Assembly: GCA_965205965.1 (NCBI GenBank) | Contig: CBDBHT010000007.1 | Coordinates: 62,001 to 126,000 of the forward strand | Length of the DNA stretch: 64,000 nt | DNA from: Bin55 sp965205965 | Lineage (GTDB): Bacteria > Pseudomonadota > Gammaproteobacteria > Pseudomonadales > Azotimanducaceae | Direction: 5' to 3' | Shown here: positions 40,516 to 50,191 of the stretch, piece after piece | Layout of the letters: every line of letters starts with the position of its first letter | Numbering within the stretch: position 1 is the first letter of the stretch | Notes under the pieces: generated by a model | The model's input: only the letters and a program-made list of their open reading frames with translations | Told to the model about the DNA's origin: nothing | The model's database searches: none | Translations under genes and position numbers: made by a program

Positions 40516-41529
40516 CTACGCGAGAGCCTCTTTCGTAGTTTTAATGATTGTTGATGCAACCTTATACGGATCAGCGTTGGATGCAGGTCGACGATCTTCC
40601 AAACGCCCCTTCCAGCCAGCCTCAACCGTGGCTACTGGAATCCGAATGGAAGCACCACGGTCGAATAGGCCGTACGAGAAGGTATCTATTGATTGTGTTT
40701 CATGTCGCCCAGTGAGTCGTCGCTCGTTGTCTGCGCCATAAACGTCAATGTGCCGACGGATGTTTTTGCTAAATTCCTCACAAATCTTGGTAAAAACCCC
40801 TTCATCTCCAGTTTCACGCATGGTGCCGTTGGAGAAGTTAGCGTGCATGCCAGAACCGTTCCAGTCGGTATCACCAAGAGGCTTAGGATGCCAGTTAATG
40901 CCCCAGCCGTGTTTTTCAGCATTACGCTCTGCGAGATAGCGAGCTATCCAAGTTTCGTCTCCCGCCTGTTTTGCGCCTTTTGCGAATACTTGAAACTCCC
41001 ATTGTCCAGCGGCCACTTCGGCGTTAATACCTTCGACATTGATACCGGCATTGAGGCAGAGATCTAAATGTTCGTCAACGCATTGACGCCCGTACGCGTT
41101 GGCGGCACCTACGGAACAGTAATAAGGACCTTGTGGGCGAGGGAAACCGTTTGCTGGGAATCCTGGCGGACGTGACTGTACGGGGTCCCACAGGAAATAC
41201 TCTTGTTCGAACCCAAACCAGAAATCCTCGTCATCACCTTCAATAGTGGCACGGCCGTCAGATTCGTGAGGAGTACCGTCCGCGTTCAAGACTTCCGTCA
41301 TAACAAGGTAACCGTTGTTTCTGCCGGGGTCGGGGTAGATTGCAACCGGCTTTAGTAGTAAATCAGAAGTGCTTCCGTCCGCCTGTTCCGTCGAACTTCC
41401 GTCAAAAGCCCACATAGGACACGATTCGATCTTGCCATCGAAATCGCTCTCAATGCGAGTCTTGCTTCGTAGGCTTTGGGTGGGAACGTAACCGTCCAAC
41501 CAAATGTATTCGAGCTTGGATTTATTCAT
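40516..41529 (-). CDS. glnII: Glutamine synthetase type II
   Basis: 337 residues, full length for the eukaryotic-type GSII family and much shorter than GSI (about 470). It condenses ammonium and glutamate with ATP in the cytosol. Visible signatures: LEYIWLDGY near the start, MWAFDGSSTEQA, the Glu ligands in FGFEQEYFLWD, AGQWEFQVF, GSGMHANFS and GRHETQSIDTFSYGLFDRG. No adenylylation-loop Tyr of GSI is expected. Preceded by a strong ribosome-binding site (GGAGGG, 11 bases before ATG). No nitrogen regulators or classic glnA neighbours are nearby, so it may have been acquired (inference). Confidence 0.93.
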   Translation of the reverse strand: MNKSKLEYIWLDGYVPTQSLRSKTRIESDFDGKIESCPMWAFDGSSTEQADGSTSDLLLKPVAIYPDPGRNNGYLVMTEVLNADGTPHESDGRATIEGDDEDFWFGFEQEYFLWDPVQSRPPGFPANGFPRPQGPYYCSVGAANAYGRQCVDEHLDLCLNAGINVEGINAEVAAGQWEFQVFAKGAKQAGDETWIARYLAERNAEKHGWGINWHPKPLGDTDWNGSGMHANFSNGTMRETGDEGVFTKICEEFSKNIRRHIDVYGADNERRLTGRHETQSIDTFSYGLFDRGASIRIPVATVEAGWKGRLEDRRPASNADPYKVASTIIKTTKEALA

Positions 41530-41975
41530 ATATGCGTTTCCCTCCTAGCAAGTATATTGCATCTATATTTTAGTAATTTTATTTTGGACAGCACCGGTTT
41601 TCATGACATTGCCATCCCCGTGTGGCGGACTACAAATGAGCGTGCACTCGGTGGCGGGCAAAGTCGGAAATTACGACAGCCTTATATCGTGACCGGGTGT
41701 ACCAAACAAGTACTTGTGTATTGATGAATAATAGTCTAATTGTAGTACGTCAATTCTGGAATAAGCAATGTAACGAGCTATCTTTGGTTCCCGGCATCCG
41801 CCTCGAGGCGATACGTCGCTACTACGCTGTACGATGCTGACGACGCGGTGATTGCGCCGACACCGCGCGCGGTGGGGACTGATTCCGCATGAAGTTCCTG
41901 ACGAACCACGTCAATCCGGTCGTGTTGCAGTGAACTTACGGAATCGAAGTAATGAGAAGTAAATGAGACGATGAA
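41530..41975. other. Intergenic stretch between glnII and dctM
   Basis: About 445 bp. It holds the glnII promoter region (AT-rich, 41540-41600) and the 3' end of the dctM transcript. No gene recognised. Confidence 0.5.
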
Positions 41976-43340
41976 TTAGAGTTGAGATGGCAACCACGTT
42001 GCCAAGCCTGGTATAGCGAATAGAACCAACAATAAGAGGAGCTGCAATACTATGAATGGGAGAACCCCACGATAGATATCGTGCGTTGTCACCGAGTCGG
42101 GAGCGACTCCACGCAGGTAGAACAACGCGAAACCGAACGGCGGCGTGAGGAATGACGTTTGCAGGTTTACCGCTATTACGACGCCAAGAAGTATGGGGTC
42201 CATACCCATGGCTAGCAGAATGGGACCGACGATGGGCACAACAACGTATGTAATTTCGATGAAATCCAATACAAAGCCCAGAAGGAAGATCACGATCATC
42301 ACCATTGCGGCAGCACCAACTAACCCGCCCGGCATGTTGTGGAACAACTCATGCACGACGACGTCGCCGCCAAAGCTGCGAAAAACTAGCGAAAAGAACG
42401 AAGCCGCGATGAGGATGAAAAACACCATCGCGGTCGTTTTAAGCGTTGCAATTGAGATTTCGTGGAGCATCTTGAAATTCAGTGCCTGATACGCCAACGC
42501 CAACGCCAACGCACCCGTTGCTCCCACGCCCGCTGCTTCCGTTGGCGTGGCGAAACCAAAGAGAATAGACCCAAGAACGGCAACGATAAGCACCAGCGGA
42601 GGAGCAAGTCCTTTGATCAACCGGCCGTAGAAGCCTTTTCCACGTTTAACCATTGCGGCGGGAGCCCGCTCCGGTTGAAATAGTCCTTTCGTTAGTATGT
42701 AAAGGATGTACAGTACTACAAGAAGAACGCCTGGAATCAACGAACCAGCGAATAGGTCTCCAACGGACACGGTTTTAGGCGAGAAGACGCCTTGCCCCAT
42801 CTGAGCTTGCTGATAGGCACTGGATAGCACGTCGCCAAGTAGTACCAAGGAGATAGAAGGCGGAATAATTTGCCCCAACGTGCCGGTTGCGACAATGGTT
42901 CCCGCAGCCAGTTTGGGATCGTATCCCTGCCGGAGCATTACTGGCAGAGATAGCAGCCCCATCGTCACGACCGTGGCACCGATAATACCCGTGCTAGCAG
43001 CCATCAGCATGCCGACTAACACGACGGCCACGCCTAACCCTCCTCGAAGCGCGCCAGAAAGGGCGGAGATGTTGTCCAATAATGACTCTGCGATGCGAGA
43101 ACGCTCCAACGTCATACCCATCAAGATGAAGAGAGGGATGGCTATGAGCGTTTGGTTCGAGATTATCCCGAACAATCGGCTTGGAAGAAATCCGAAATCC
43201 CGTGGGTCAAAGATGCCGACCGATACACCGATGGCTGCGAAAATCAACGCAACGCCGGCGATGGTAGGCGCGACGGCGTAACCTGCAAGCAAGGCGGCAA
43301 AAACTGCCGCGAACATTAGAAACGGAACAAATTCAAGCAC
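41976..43340 (-). CDS. dctM: TRAP transporter large permease subunit DctM
   Basis: 454 residues with about 12 hydrophobic segments. It is the ion-coupled transport subunit of a tripartite ATP-independent periplasmic (TRAP) carrier, in the inner membrane. Family patterns: FGIISNQTLIAIPLFILMG, TGTLGQIIPPSISLVLLGD, FGFATPTEAAGVGA and LQTSFLTPPFGFALFYLRG. The segment FDPRDFGFLPSR is longer than in many DctM proteins. It overlaps dctQ by 8 bp. The DctP binding protein that sets the substrate is not in this window. Confidence 0.93.
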   Translation of the reverse strand: MLEFVPFLMFAAVFAALLAGYAVAPTIAGVALIFAAIGVSVGIFDPRDFGFLPSRLFGIISNQTLIAIPLFILMGMTLERSRIAESLLDNISALSGALRGGLGVAVVLVGMLMAASTGIIGATVVTMGLLSLPVMLRQGYDPKLAAGTIVATGTLGQIIPPSISLVLLGDVLSSAYQQAQMGQGVFSPKTVSVGDLFAGSLIPGVLLVVLYILYILTKGLFQPERAPAAMVKRGKGFYGRLIKGLAPPLVLIVAVLGSILFGFATPTEAAGVGATGALALALAYQALNFKMLHEISIATLKTTAMVFFILIAASFFSLVFRSFGGDVVVHELFHNMPGGLVGAAAMVMIVIFLLGFVLDFIEITYVVVPIVGPILLAMGMDPILLGVVIAVNLQTSFLTPPFGFALFYLRGVAPDSVTTHDIYRGVLPFIVLQLLLLLVLFAIPGLATWLPSQL

Positions 43341-43830
43341 GCATCATTTCGCGGAGTCCGTTAACGGTCTTAACAATTTCGATAAGCGTTTGCCAGATCA
43401 GTAGTACGGCCCCAGCTGGAATGAGCGTCTTTAATAAAAACACCGCGGGCACTCCGCCGACCTCGGCGGAACCCTCAAAGACGAGCCATGAATTAATGGT
43501 GTATCTCCAGCTGAAGACGATGATCGTGATAGCAACGGGTAGCATCAGCACAAGATGTCCCAGCAGATTGGTCCAAAGTTTTCGTCGACTTGGCAACCGC
43601 GAGTAAATAAGATCAACTCGAACGTGAGCATCGTGTTTCAGCGCGTACGATAATCCGAGCATCACGAATATAGCGTGGAAGTATGTCACTAACTCTTGCA
43701 GAAATATAATGCCCACGCCGAATCCGTAACGAAGAACGACAATAACGCATGTAACGAATGCCATTAACGGGACCAACCAACATATGCCAACTCCGACCGC
43801 TTCCATAAACCGTTCAAGTTTACCGATCAT
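43333..43830 (-). CDS. dctQ: TRAP transporter small permease subunit DctQ
   Basis: 165 residues from ATG at 43830 (MIGKLERFMEAV) with four membrane helices. Typical DctQ pattern: FLQELVTYFHAIFVMLGLSY then KHDAHVRVDLIYSRLP. It is the membrane partner of DctM. The start overlaps the ubiA stop (ATGA) and the end overlaps dctM, so ubiA-dctQ-dctM are translationally coupled. Confidence 0.92.
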   Translation of the reverse strand: MIGKLERFMEAVGVGICWLVPLMAFVTCVIVVLRYGFGVGIIFLQELVTYFHAIFVMLGLSYALKHDAHVRVDLIYSRLPSRRKLWTNLLGHLVLMLPVAITIIVFSWRYTINSWLVFEGSAEVGGVPAVFLLKTLIPAGAVLLIWQTLIEIVKTVNGLREMMRA

Positions 43831-44684
43831 AGATATTCCAGAACCGCGGCAAGAAACATTACAAACCCGATCCAAACATTGGAACGAAACGCGTTGAAGC
43901 AATCACTGGGGGTCCGTCTTTTGATCAGCTGATATTGATAGATACAGATAAATACAATACCGATCGTGACAATAGAGAAGAGTTGCATGTCCGCGAGATT
44001 ATGCGTAGTGAGAAGTAATGCGCACATCGCGATCATGAGCAAATGGATGATGAGAACGTCCCACTTTCCAAACAATATTGCGGTGGATTTCATGCCTATG
44101 CGCAAATCGTCTTCGCGGTCGACCATGGCGTACTGGGTATCGTAGGCTACGATCCAGAAGAAACTTGCTAAGAAGAACGTCCATCCGTAGACGGGTATCG
44201 TTTCCCGTATAGCCGTAAACGCCATGAGAATACCCCAGCTGAACGCGATACCAAGACATAATTGGGGCAAGTGAGTCCACCGCTTCAGTAATGGGTAGAT
44301 CAATGCAATGGCAACACCAGCTACGGCCATCCATTGAGTCGTTGCGTTCAGGGTAGTTACAATGACTAATGCGAGAGCAAGAAAAACGGCCAGCCAAATG
44401 AAGGCTTCTCGTACTGAAACGCGGCCGTCGGCTAATGGTCTACGTGCGGTACGCCGTACGTGCGGATCGACATCGCGGTCGGCGATGTCGTTTGCAATAC
44501 ATCCGGCAGTGCGCATAACGAGCGTGCCGACAGCAAACGCAAGCAGGACGCGAATGGAGGGTACGCCTTGTTGTGCAAGCCAAAGCGCGGCTAAGGTCGG
44601 CCAAAGTAGAAGGAGCGTTCCCACTGGTCGATTCAATCGCATCAGCTCTATACGAGCGGCCACATCGGCTCTTGAAATACTCAT
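43827..44684 (-). CDS. ubiA: 4-hydroxybenzoate octaprenyltransferase
   Basis: 285 residues, polytopic inner-membrane prenyltransferase that attaches the polyprenyl tail to 4-hydroxybenzoate in ubiquinone synthesis. Two Asp-rich motifs: CIANDIADRDVDPHV (NDXXDXXXD) and YDTQYAMVDREDD (DXXXD). The N-terminal RPVGTLLLLWPTLAALW is characteristic. Divergent from the rubredoxin gene (94 bp apart). The coupling to a TRAP transporter downstream is unusual. Confidence 0.94.
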   Translation of the reverse strand: MSISRADVAARIELMRLNRPVGTLLLLWPTLAALWLAQQGVPSIRVLLAFAVGTLVMRTAGCIANDIADRDVDPHVRRTARRPLADGRVSVREAFIWLAVFLALALVIVTTLNATTQWMAVAGVAIALIYPLLKRWTHLPQLCLGIAFSWGILMAFTAIRETIPVYGWTFFLASFFWIVAYDTQYAMVDREDDLRIGMKSTAILFGKWDVLIIHLLMIAMCALLLTTHNLADMQLFSIVTIGIVFICIYQYQLIKRRTPSDCFNAFRSNVWIGFVMFLAAVLEYL

Positions 44685-44777
44685 CGAGCAAAAATCATGA
44701 ATCTACTATTCAAATTCCATTATGATAAACGTGTAGTTCTTTTCACTTCTTTCCTTGTTTAGCTGAGTCGAAGTTTC

Positions 44778-44945
44778 ATGCGTAAGTGGCAGTGCGTAGT
44801 CTGTGGTTGGATATACGACGAAAAAGAAGGATTCGAAGAGGATGGTATTGCTCCGGGAACGTCGTGGGATGATGTTCCCATAGATTTTGTATGCCCTGAG
44901 TGCGGCGCAGGTAAAGAAGACTTCGAGATGATCGAAATAGGTTGA
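44778..44945 (+). CDS. Rubredoxin
   Basis: 55 residues starting MRKWQCVVCGWIY. Small iron-sulfur-free redox protein that carries one Fe in a Cys4 site, passing electrons to partners such as alkane hydroxylases or peroxidases. Both Cys pairs are present: CVVCG (residues 6-10) and CPECG (residues 39-43), with the typical GIAPGTSWDDVP between them. Full length for a type I rubredoxin. It stands alone, divergent from ubiA. Confidence 0.96.
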   Translation: MRKWQCVVCGWIYDEKEGFEEDGIAPGTSWDDVPIDFVCPECGAGKEDFEMIEIG

Positions 44946-45253
44946 ATGAATCCTTTTGTATTGCCACACGTGATGTGACGCCCGCAGCACCAAATTAGGG
45001 TCTGCCAATCAAGTAGTGGGGCAGTAATTTCCGGCGAGTTGTGAACTGCTGGTTTTAATAGGACTTTCGGCTGTTTTCGGTCCATAGTTTTCGCGAACTT
45101 GTGTCACTTTCCGGGCCGTATAAATTGGGACACATCATCAAACTGGAGTGAAAAATAGTTACATCAAAGAAATGCTCACCCATCTCTTGAACACACTGCC
45201 AGTATCCAGACATTTTCTCACTGGAAATTACTGATAGTGGCATAGTACTCTGG
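44946..45253. other. Intergenic region with a MITE
   Basis: Between rubredoxin and recG; mostly occupied by the type 2 MITE at 45022-45233. No gene. Confidence 0.7.
45022..45233. mobile_element. 215-bp MITE (type 2), copy 2
   Basis: 212 bp, inverted relative to copy 1 at 6359-6573. Ends read inward CAGTAATTTCCGGCGAG and CAGTAATTTCCAGTGAG. Flanks GTAGTGGGG and ATAGTGGCA are similar but not identical, as expected of an old 9-bp duplication. No coding capacity. Confidence 0.8.
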
Positions 45254-47278
45254 TTAAGCGGTGACATAGTCCCGCTCTCTAGGCGACCATGTGGCGACTA
45301 CGTCTATCGCCAAGTCCGGATCTTCTTCCGCTAGTTTAGTAGCAACTGCAGCGGCGTCTGCCAAAAGATCGCGGTCGCGCCAGATTTCAGCAACCCTGAA
45401 GTTCTGTTCTCCGGACTGTCTTACGCCAAGCACGTCACCCGCTCCGCGTAATTGAAGATCCAATTCAGCAATCTCAAAACCGTCATTGGTAGAGCGAAAT
45501 CGATCAAGACGTTCCCTGGCAAGATCACTCAGATCTGGATCATAAATTAATGAACAATAACTTCTTTGGCTTCCGCGGCCGACTCGTCCCCGCAGCTGGT
45601 GCAGCTGAGCTAATCCGAGTCTTTCGGCGTTGTCGATCACCATAAGCGAAGCGTTAGGTACGTTAATGCCCACCTCTATGACCGTCGTGGCAACCAGCAG
45701 GTCAATTTTCCCATCGCGAAATTGGCTCATGACGTCGTTTTTAACCTCTGCGCGTAATTTTCCGTGCACCATTCCAACTCGCGCATCCGGTAATTTTCGC
45801 TGCAATTCGTGCAACGCATTCTCTGCTGAGCTGATTGAAAATTCGTCCGCGTCGTCGCCGAATTCAATCGAAACACAGACCCAATAAACTTGTCGACCTC
45901 GGCGTATTTCTCGCATTGCACCCGCGATCAGTGCTTCGCGTTGGAGCTTGGAATGGATTGAAGTTCGAACGGCCTTTCGTCCAGGAGGCAACTCATCTAA
46001 CTTCGAAACGTCCATATCGGCATAAAGCGTCATCATCAAGGTCCGAGGGATGGGTGTAGCGGTCATCACCAGTTGGTGAGGGTACTGGCCCTTATTTCGT
46101 AGTGACATTCGTTGGTGAACGCCAAAGCGGTGTTGCTCGTCGATAATCACGAGACCTAGGTTTTTAAAGGTTACGCTCTTTTGAAAAAGCGCGTGGGTAC
46201 CTATAACCACCAAATCATCGCCGCTAGATATGGCCTCGCGACGTAGTCGGCGCTCTTTCTCAGTGAGCCTACCGGTAAGGAGTCCGATATTGATGCCTAA
46301 AGGCGGAAGCCATTCGTTAAACGTTTCGAAGTGTTGTTCAGCCAGTAACTCCGTAGGGGCCATAATTGCGGTCTGTCGACCGTTTTCAGCGACTCGTATA
46401 GCCGCGAAGGCGGCGACCACCGTTTTGCCAGATCCGACGTCGCCTTGGAGCAGACGGTACATCGGGGTGGGCGTTGCAAAATCGTTGAGTATTTCGGTAG
46501 TTACGCGTTTTTGGGCGTTGGTCAGTTCGAAGTCAAGCAGATTTAGCAGCTGGCGTCCTAGTTGCTCGCGGGACGGTACTGGTCCCGTGCGTTGTTGTCT
46601 ACGTACGACGGTTCTTTTATTTTGAACGAGCTGGAACGCAAGTAGTTCGTCAAAAGCGATGCGTCGCTTAGCGACATTGACGTCCATCAGATTTTGATGC
46701 ACGTCGGGGCGGTGCACTACCTGCAGGGCTTGTGCTAACGTCAAGCTGTTATACGAATAAGCTGGTAGCAGCTGCAGGTCAATGAACGCCTTGCTGATCC
46801 AATGACGCAAGCGCGCCTGTGAGATAGCTTGCGTCAAGGGATACACTGGGCGATATTCTGGATTGGGCTGCACGCGCTCACGTGAAACCTTATATTCCGG
46901 GTGGATCATTTCCGTCCCCCGACCACCCATGCGAACTTTTCCATACAGCTGTACCCACCTTCCCTTTTCAAACGACCGTTCTTGACTGGAGCTGTAATGT
47001 AGCAGTCGCATCGAAAGCTGCCCGGTGTCGTCACGGATTCTTACAAAGAGTGATCTACGACCGCGTGAATCCGACGTGACCTCAGTGATTTGGCCGACGA
47101 CCAAGTACTCTTCGCCCGCTCGCAGGGAACCCAGTGGCGTAGTTTCTTTTCGATTTTGGTAACGAAAAGGCAGATGCAATACAAGATCAAGACGAGTCTC
47201 AATCCCAAGTTTCGCGAGACGTTTTGTGTTGTCTGGACCTATGCCGCGTATCGTCGATACTGGTTCGGAGTCCGACAT
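45254..47278 (-). CDS. recG: ATP-dependent DNA helicase RecG
   Basis: 674 residues (E. coli RecG 693). It regresses stalled replication forks and processes branched DNA. The N-terminal wedge/OB domain spans about residues 50-130. The helicase domains have GDVGSGKT (Walker A, residues 279-286), APTELLAEQH, the DEQH box at 380-383, MTATPIPRTLMMTLYADMD and the C-terminal QLRGRVGRG. Start MSDSEPVSTIRG at 47278, 13 bp after ridA, in the rpoZ-spoT-ridA-recG run. Confidence 0.97.
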   Translation of the reverse strand: MSDSEPVSTIRGIGPDNTKRLAKLGIETRLDLVLHLPFRYQNRKETTPLGSLRAGEEYLVVGQITEVTSDSRGRRSLFVRIRDDTGQLSMRLLHYSSSQERSFEKGRWVQLYGKVRMGGRGTEMIHPEYKVSRERVQPNPEYRPVYPLTQAISQARLRHWISKAFIDLQLLPAYSYNSLTLAQALQVVHRPDVHQNLMDVNVAKRRIAFDELLAFQLVQNKRTVVRRQQRTGPVPSREQLGRQLLNLLDFELTNAQKRVTTEILNDFATPTPMYRLLQGDVGSGKTVVAAFAAIRVAENGRQTAIMAPTELLAEQHFETFNEWLPPLGINIGLLTGRLTEKERRLRREAISSGDDLVVIGTHALFQKSVTFKNLGLVIIDEQHRFGVHQRMSLRNKGQYPHQLVMTATPIPRTLMMTLYADMDVSKLDELPPGRKAVRTSIHSKLQREALIAGAMREIRRGRQVYWVCVSIEFGDDADEFSISSAENALHELQRKLPDARVGMVHGKLRAEVKNDVMSQFRDGKIDLLVATTVIEVGINVPNASLMVIDNAERLGLAQLHQLRGRVGRGSQRSYCSLIYDPDLSDLARERLDRFRSTNDGFEIAELDLQLRGAGDVLGVRQSGEQNFRVAEIWRDRDLLADAAAVATKLAEEDPDLAIDVVATWSPRERDYVTA

Positions 47279-47291
47279 GCTCTCGCCAAAC

Positions 47292-47678
47292 TTAGTCGCT
47301 GCGAACTAGTATCGCATCAATTTCTATTCGTGCTCCTCGTGGCAACGCAGCCACACCAATTGCGGCGCGTGCCGGGTAAGGTTTTGCTAGGGTTTCCGTC
47401 ATGATCTTGTTTACCGCATCGAAATTCGCTAGGTCCGTAAGATAAACCGTCAATTTAATTGCGTCATCAAGCGAGCACCCCGCCGCTTCGGTTATCGCCG
47501 CGAGGTTTACGAACACCCGTTTAGCTTCGTCTTCAAACGACGTACTGACCAGCTCCATTGTGTTCGGATCAAGGCCAATCTGTCCTGAGAGATAAATAGT
47601 CCGACCACTTTGCACCGCTTGCGAATATGGACCGATAGCCGCGGGCGCGTTGGCGGTTTCTATTTGAATTTTAGGCAT
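47292..47678 (-). CDS. ridA: Reactive intermediate deaminase RidA
   Basis: 128 residues from ATG at 47678 (MPKIQIETANAP), chosen over a longer frame because it gives the family length. RidA hydrolyses reactive enamine/imine intermediates from PLP enzymes. Visible: APAAIGPYSQAVQSG, YLSGQIGLDP, the active-site Arg in AKPYPARAAIGVAALPRGA, and the terminal EIDAILV. 7 bp after spoT. Confidence 0.94.
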   Translation of the reverse strand: MPKIQIETANAPAAIGPYSQAVQSGRTIYLSGQIGLDPNTMELVSTSFEDEAKRVFVNLAAITEAAGCSLDDAIKLTVYLTDLANFDAVNKIMTETLAKPYPARAAIGVAALPRGARIEIDAILVRSD

Positions 47679-47685
47679 GGCAAGG

Positions 47686-49899
47686 TCAGTTGATCTGACG
47701 CACAACCGTAATCACTGATGAAAGCATTCGAACGCGGCGGATCACTTGTGCGACGTGATCGCGATTACAAACAGATATTGTAACGCTGATTACGGAAACG
47801 TCTAATGAGCGTTCCGTAATGGTGAAGTCACTGATCCCAGCATCCACGGAATTGAGAACGTCAGCAAGTTCGGCGAGTACACCTTTGCGACGCGTGACCG
47901 TTAGGTTCAAGAGAGTATTAAATTCCCCGTGCGGCGATTCGCTCCACCGTGCAGGTATCAGCTCATTCGGAGACTTCTTTGCTACCACGGTGGTGTTTTT
48001 GCAAGCTTCGTTGTGTACGACTAATCCTCGGCCAGCGGTTATATGTCCGACGACGCTGTCACCGGGTATGGGTCTACAGCACGTTGCAAACGTTATGACG
48101 AGGCTTTCCCCGCCTTGGATGGCCACAGGCCCCTCACTATCGACATGCACGGCTTCGTAGTTCGGGTTGTCGGCTGCAAGTAGACGCTGAGCAACCACGT
48201 ACGCCATAAGATTGCCAATGCCGATCTCTTCGAAGAGTTCGGTACGTTTACGTACGTGAAACTCGCGAAATACCTTTCGTAGTCGTCGCCAGTCAAGAGA
48301 GTCGACGGAGGTGTTCGCTAGGGACAAGGAACGATTTAATAATCGTCTGCCAAGTTCAATCGATTCAGATGATTGCTGAGTTCGCAGCGCATCGCGAATA
48401 CCAGTGCGAGCCCGTGCGGTAACCGTGAAATTCAACCAATCTGGGCGTGGTCGGGCGTCGGGCGAAGTAGTAATTTCGACGGTCTCCCCAGATTCCAACG
48501 GGCGCGATAAGGGAACAATCTTGCGGTTTACTCGGCAGGATAGGCAACGGTTACCGATGTCGGTGTGAATAGCGTACGCAAAGTCAATGGCGCATGATCC
48601 TTGCGGCAGGGACAGAATTTCCCCCGTCGGTGTGAATACGTAGACCTCTTCGGGAAACAAATCCGTTTTGAGGTGTTCCAGGAATTCGGTGGCACTTCCG
48701 GCGATTTGCTGGAGATCGGCAATGCTTTGTATCCATGCATGGGTGCGCGTGTTACTGCGTTCAATTCTCGTTCCTCTGGATTCGTACAGTGACCGCTTTG
48801 CAATGCCGTCATGCGCCACGACGTCCATGGCTTCGGTGCAGATTTGAACTTCAAGCGACACCGTTCGATCACTGACAAGCGTTGTATGCAACGCTTGATA
48901 TCCGTTGACCTTAGGTATGGCGATGTAATCTTTGAATTGGCCTGGTCTAGGTTTGTAAAGCGTATGCAAGACTCCCAGAACGCGATAGCAAGCGTCCGGG
49001 GAATCGACAACGACGCGAAACCCTAACACATCCATTATGTCGGAGAGCGGTTCGCGCTTGTCCCTCATAATCATGTATACGGAATACAGATGCTTTTCCT
49101 GATAGGCAACCCGTGCTTCAACGTCTTCACGCTTTAAGCAGTTAATGATTGCCCTTTCAATGTTTTGACGAGTTTTCTGACGTTTTTGGGTTTCCGTGGC
49201 AACTGCGCGGGCAAGACGATCAGAACGTAGTGGATAAAGTGCTTCAAAGGCGAGGTGCTGCAATTGAATCATCATGTCGTATATACCGAGTCGGTACGCG
49301 AGGGGGGCATATAGATCAAGCGTTTCCCGCGCAATACGCCGGCGTGATTCATCGGGCATGACGCCGATAGTTCGCATGTTGTGGAGGCGATCGGCAAGTT
49401 TGACGAGAATGACACGCGGGTCGCGTGCCGCCGCAATCGCCAATTTCTGAAAATTCTCGGCTTGGGCTTCGATATGGCTCTCAAAAATGAGTTCGAGCTT
49501 GGATACACCGTCAACAATTTCTGCCACCTGTTTTCCGAAGTGCTTCGTCAGGGTTTCCTTATCAACGTGGGTATCTTCGAGTACATCGTGAAGCAGCGCG
49601 GCCATAATCGACTGATGATCCATACGCATGGATGCGAGGATGTTTGCGACCGCCAGCGGATGAGTGATGTAGGAGTGGCCCGTTCGCCGCTGTTGTCCGT
49701 GATGCACGCCGGTCGCGAACTCGCTGGCAGCAATGACCGCGTCAATCTGCTGCTTAGGCAAGTACTGCAGACGCTGAGCTAGATCTTTAGGTGCAAGCGG
49801 TGCCGCGAACTCATCTTGTCTTGCGCGCTTTGCGAGCTGATCTTGAAAATATGATCTAGAAATCGCTGTCGGGTTCATCTCCTCGACCGAGTCGCCCAT
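47686..49899 (-). CDS. spoT: Bifunctional (p)ppGpp synthetase/hydrolase SpoT
   Basis: 737 residues (E. coli SpoT 702). The HD hydrolase domain has HHGQQRRTGHSYITHPLAV and the metal-binding HD in LLHDVLEDT (about residues 104-105). The synthetase domain has FRVVVDSPDACY and KDYIAIPKVNGYQALHTTL. A TGS domain begins about residue 410 (YVFTPTGEILSLPQGS), and an ACT-like domain lies at the C-terminus. It controls the stringent-response alarmone. The start could be 49899 or the ATG at 49878 (MNPTAISRS); both overlap the end of rpoZ. Confidence 0.95.
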   Translation of the reverse strand: MGDSVEEMNPTAISRSYFQDQLAKRARQDEFAAPLAPKDLAQRLQYLPKQQIDAVIAASEFATGVHHGQQRRTGHSYITHPLAVANILASMRMDHQSIMAALLHDVLEDTHVDKETLTKHFGKQVAEIVDGVSKLELIFESHIEAQAENFQKLAIAAARDPRVILVKLADRLHNMRTIGVMPDESRRRIARETLDLYAPLAYRLGIYDMMIQLQHLAFEALYPLRSDRLARAVATETQKRQKTRQNIERAIINCLKREDVEARVAYQEKHLYSVYMIMRDKREPLSDIMDVLGFRVVVDSPDACYRVLGVLHTLYKPRPGQFKDYIAIPKVNGYQALHTTLVSDRTVSLEVQICTEAMDVVAHDGIAKRSLYESRGTRIERSNTRTHAWIQSIADLQQIAGSATEFLEHLKTDLFPEEVYVFTPTGEILSLPQGSCAIDFAYAIHTDIGNRCLSCRVNRKIVPLSRPLESGETVEITTSPDARPRPDWLNFTVTARARTGIRDALRTQQSSESIELGRRLLNRSLSLANTSVDSLDWRRLRKVFREFHVRKRTELFEEIGIGNLMAYVVAQRLLAADNPNYEAVHVDSEGPVAIQGGESLVITFATCCRPIPGDSVVGHITAGRGLVVHNEACKNTTVVAKKSPNELIPARWSESPHGEFNTLLNLTVTRRKGVLAELADVLNSVDAGISDFTITERSLDVSVISVTISVCNRDHVAQVIRRVRMLSSVITVVRQIN

Positions 49900-50191
49900 C
49901 GTCTTCCATGCGTCCGGGTGAGGGTAATGCTTGCCGAGCTAAGCGAGCATTCAGCGACCAGTTAATATCCTGACTGTCTCCAAATGGATCGTTCTTGTTA
50001 AGTACCTCTTCAGTCAACGTTCCGGTAGCGATTTCACGGAGTGCGATTACCGTGGCTTTGTCATTTTCCTCGGGCACTAGTGGTTCCGCGCCATATTTAT
50101 ATATTTGACGGGCGCGCCGAGCCGCGATGGAAACCAGCTCAAAGCGATTGTCGACGTGTTCCAAACAGTCTTCGACGGTAATGCGGGCCAT
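49856..50191 (-). CDS. rpoZ: RNA polymerase omega subunit
   Basis: 111 residues from ATG at 50191 (MARITVEDCLEHVDNRFELV). Omega aids beta-prime folding and mediates ppGpp sensing with SpoT/RelA. The diagnostic N-terminal stretch is complete, followed by ARRARQIYKYG and KATVIALREIATG. The C-terminal tail is longer than the E. coli protein (91 residues). Overlaps spoT, as is common. Confidence 0.95.
   Translation of the reverse strand: MARITVEDCLEHVDNRFELVSIAARRARQIYKYGAEPLVPEENDKATVIALREIATGTLTEEVLNKNDPFGDSQDINWSLNARLARQALPSPGRMEDDGRLGRGDEPDSDF

Noticed and set aside
42145..42489. Plus-strand ORF in dctM
   Set aside because: Antisense frame of a membrane protein; no signals.
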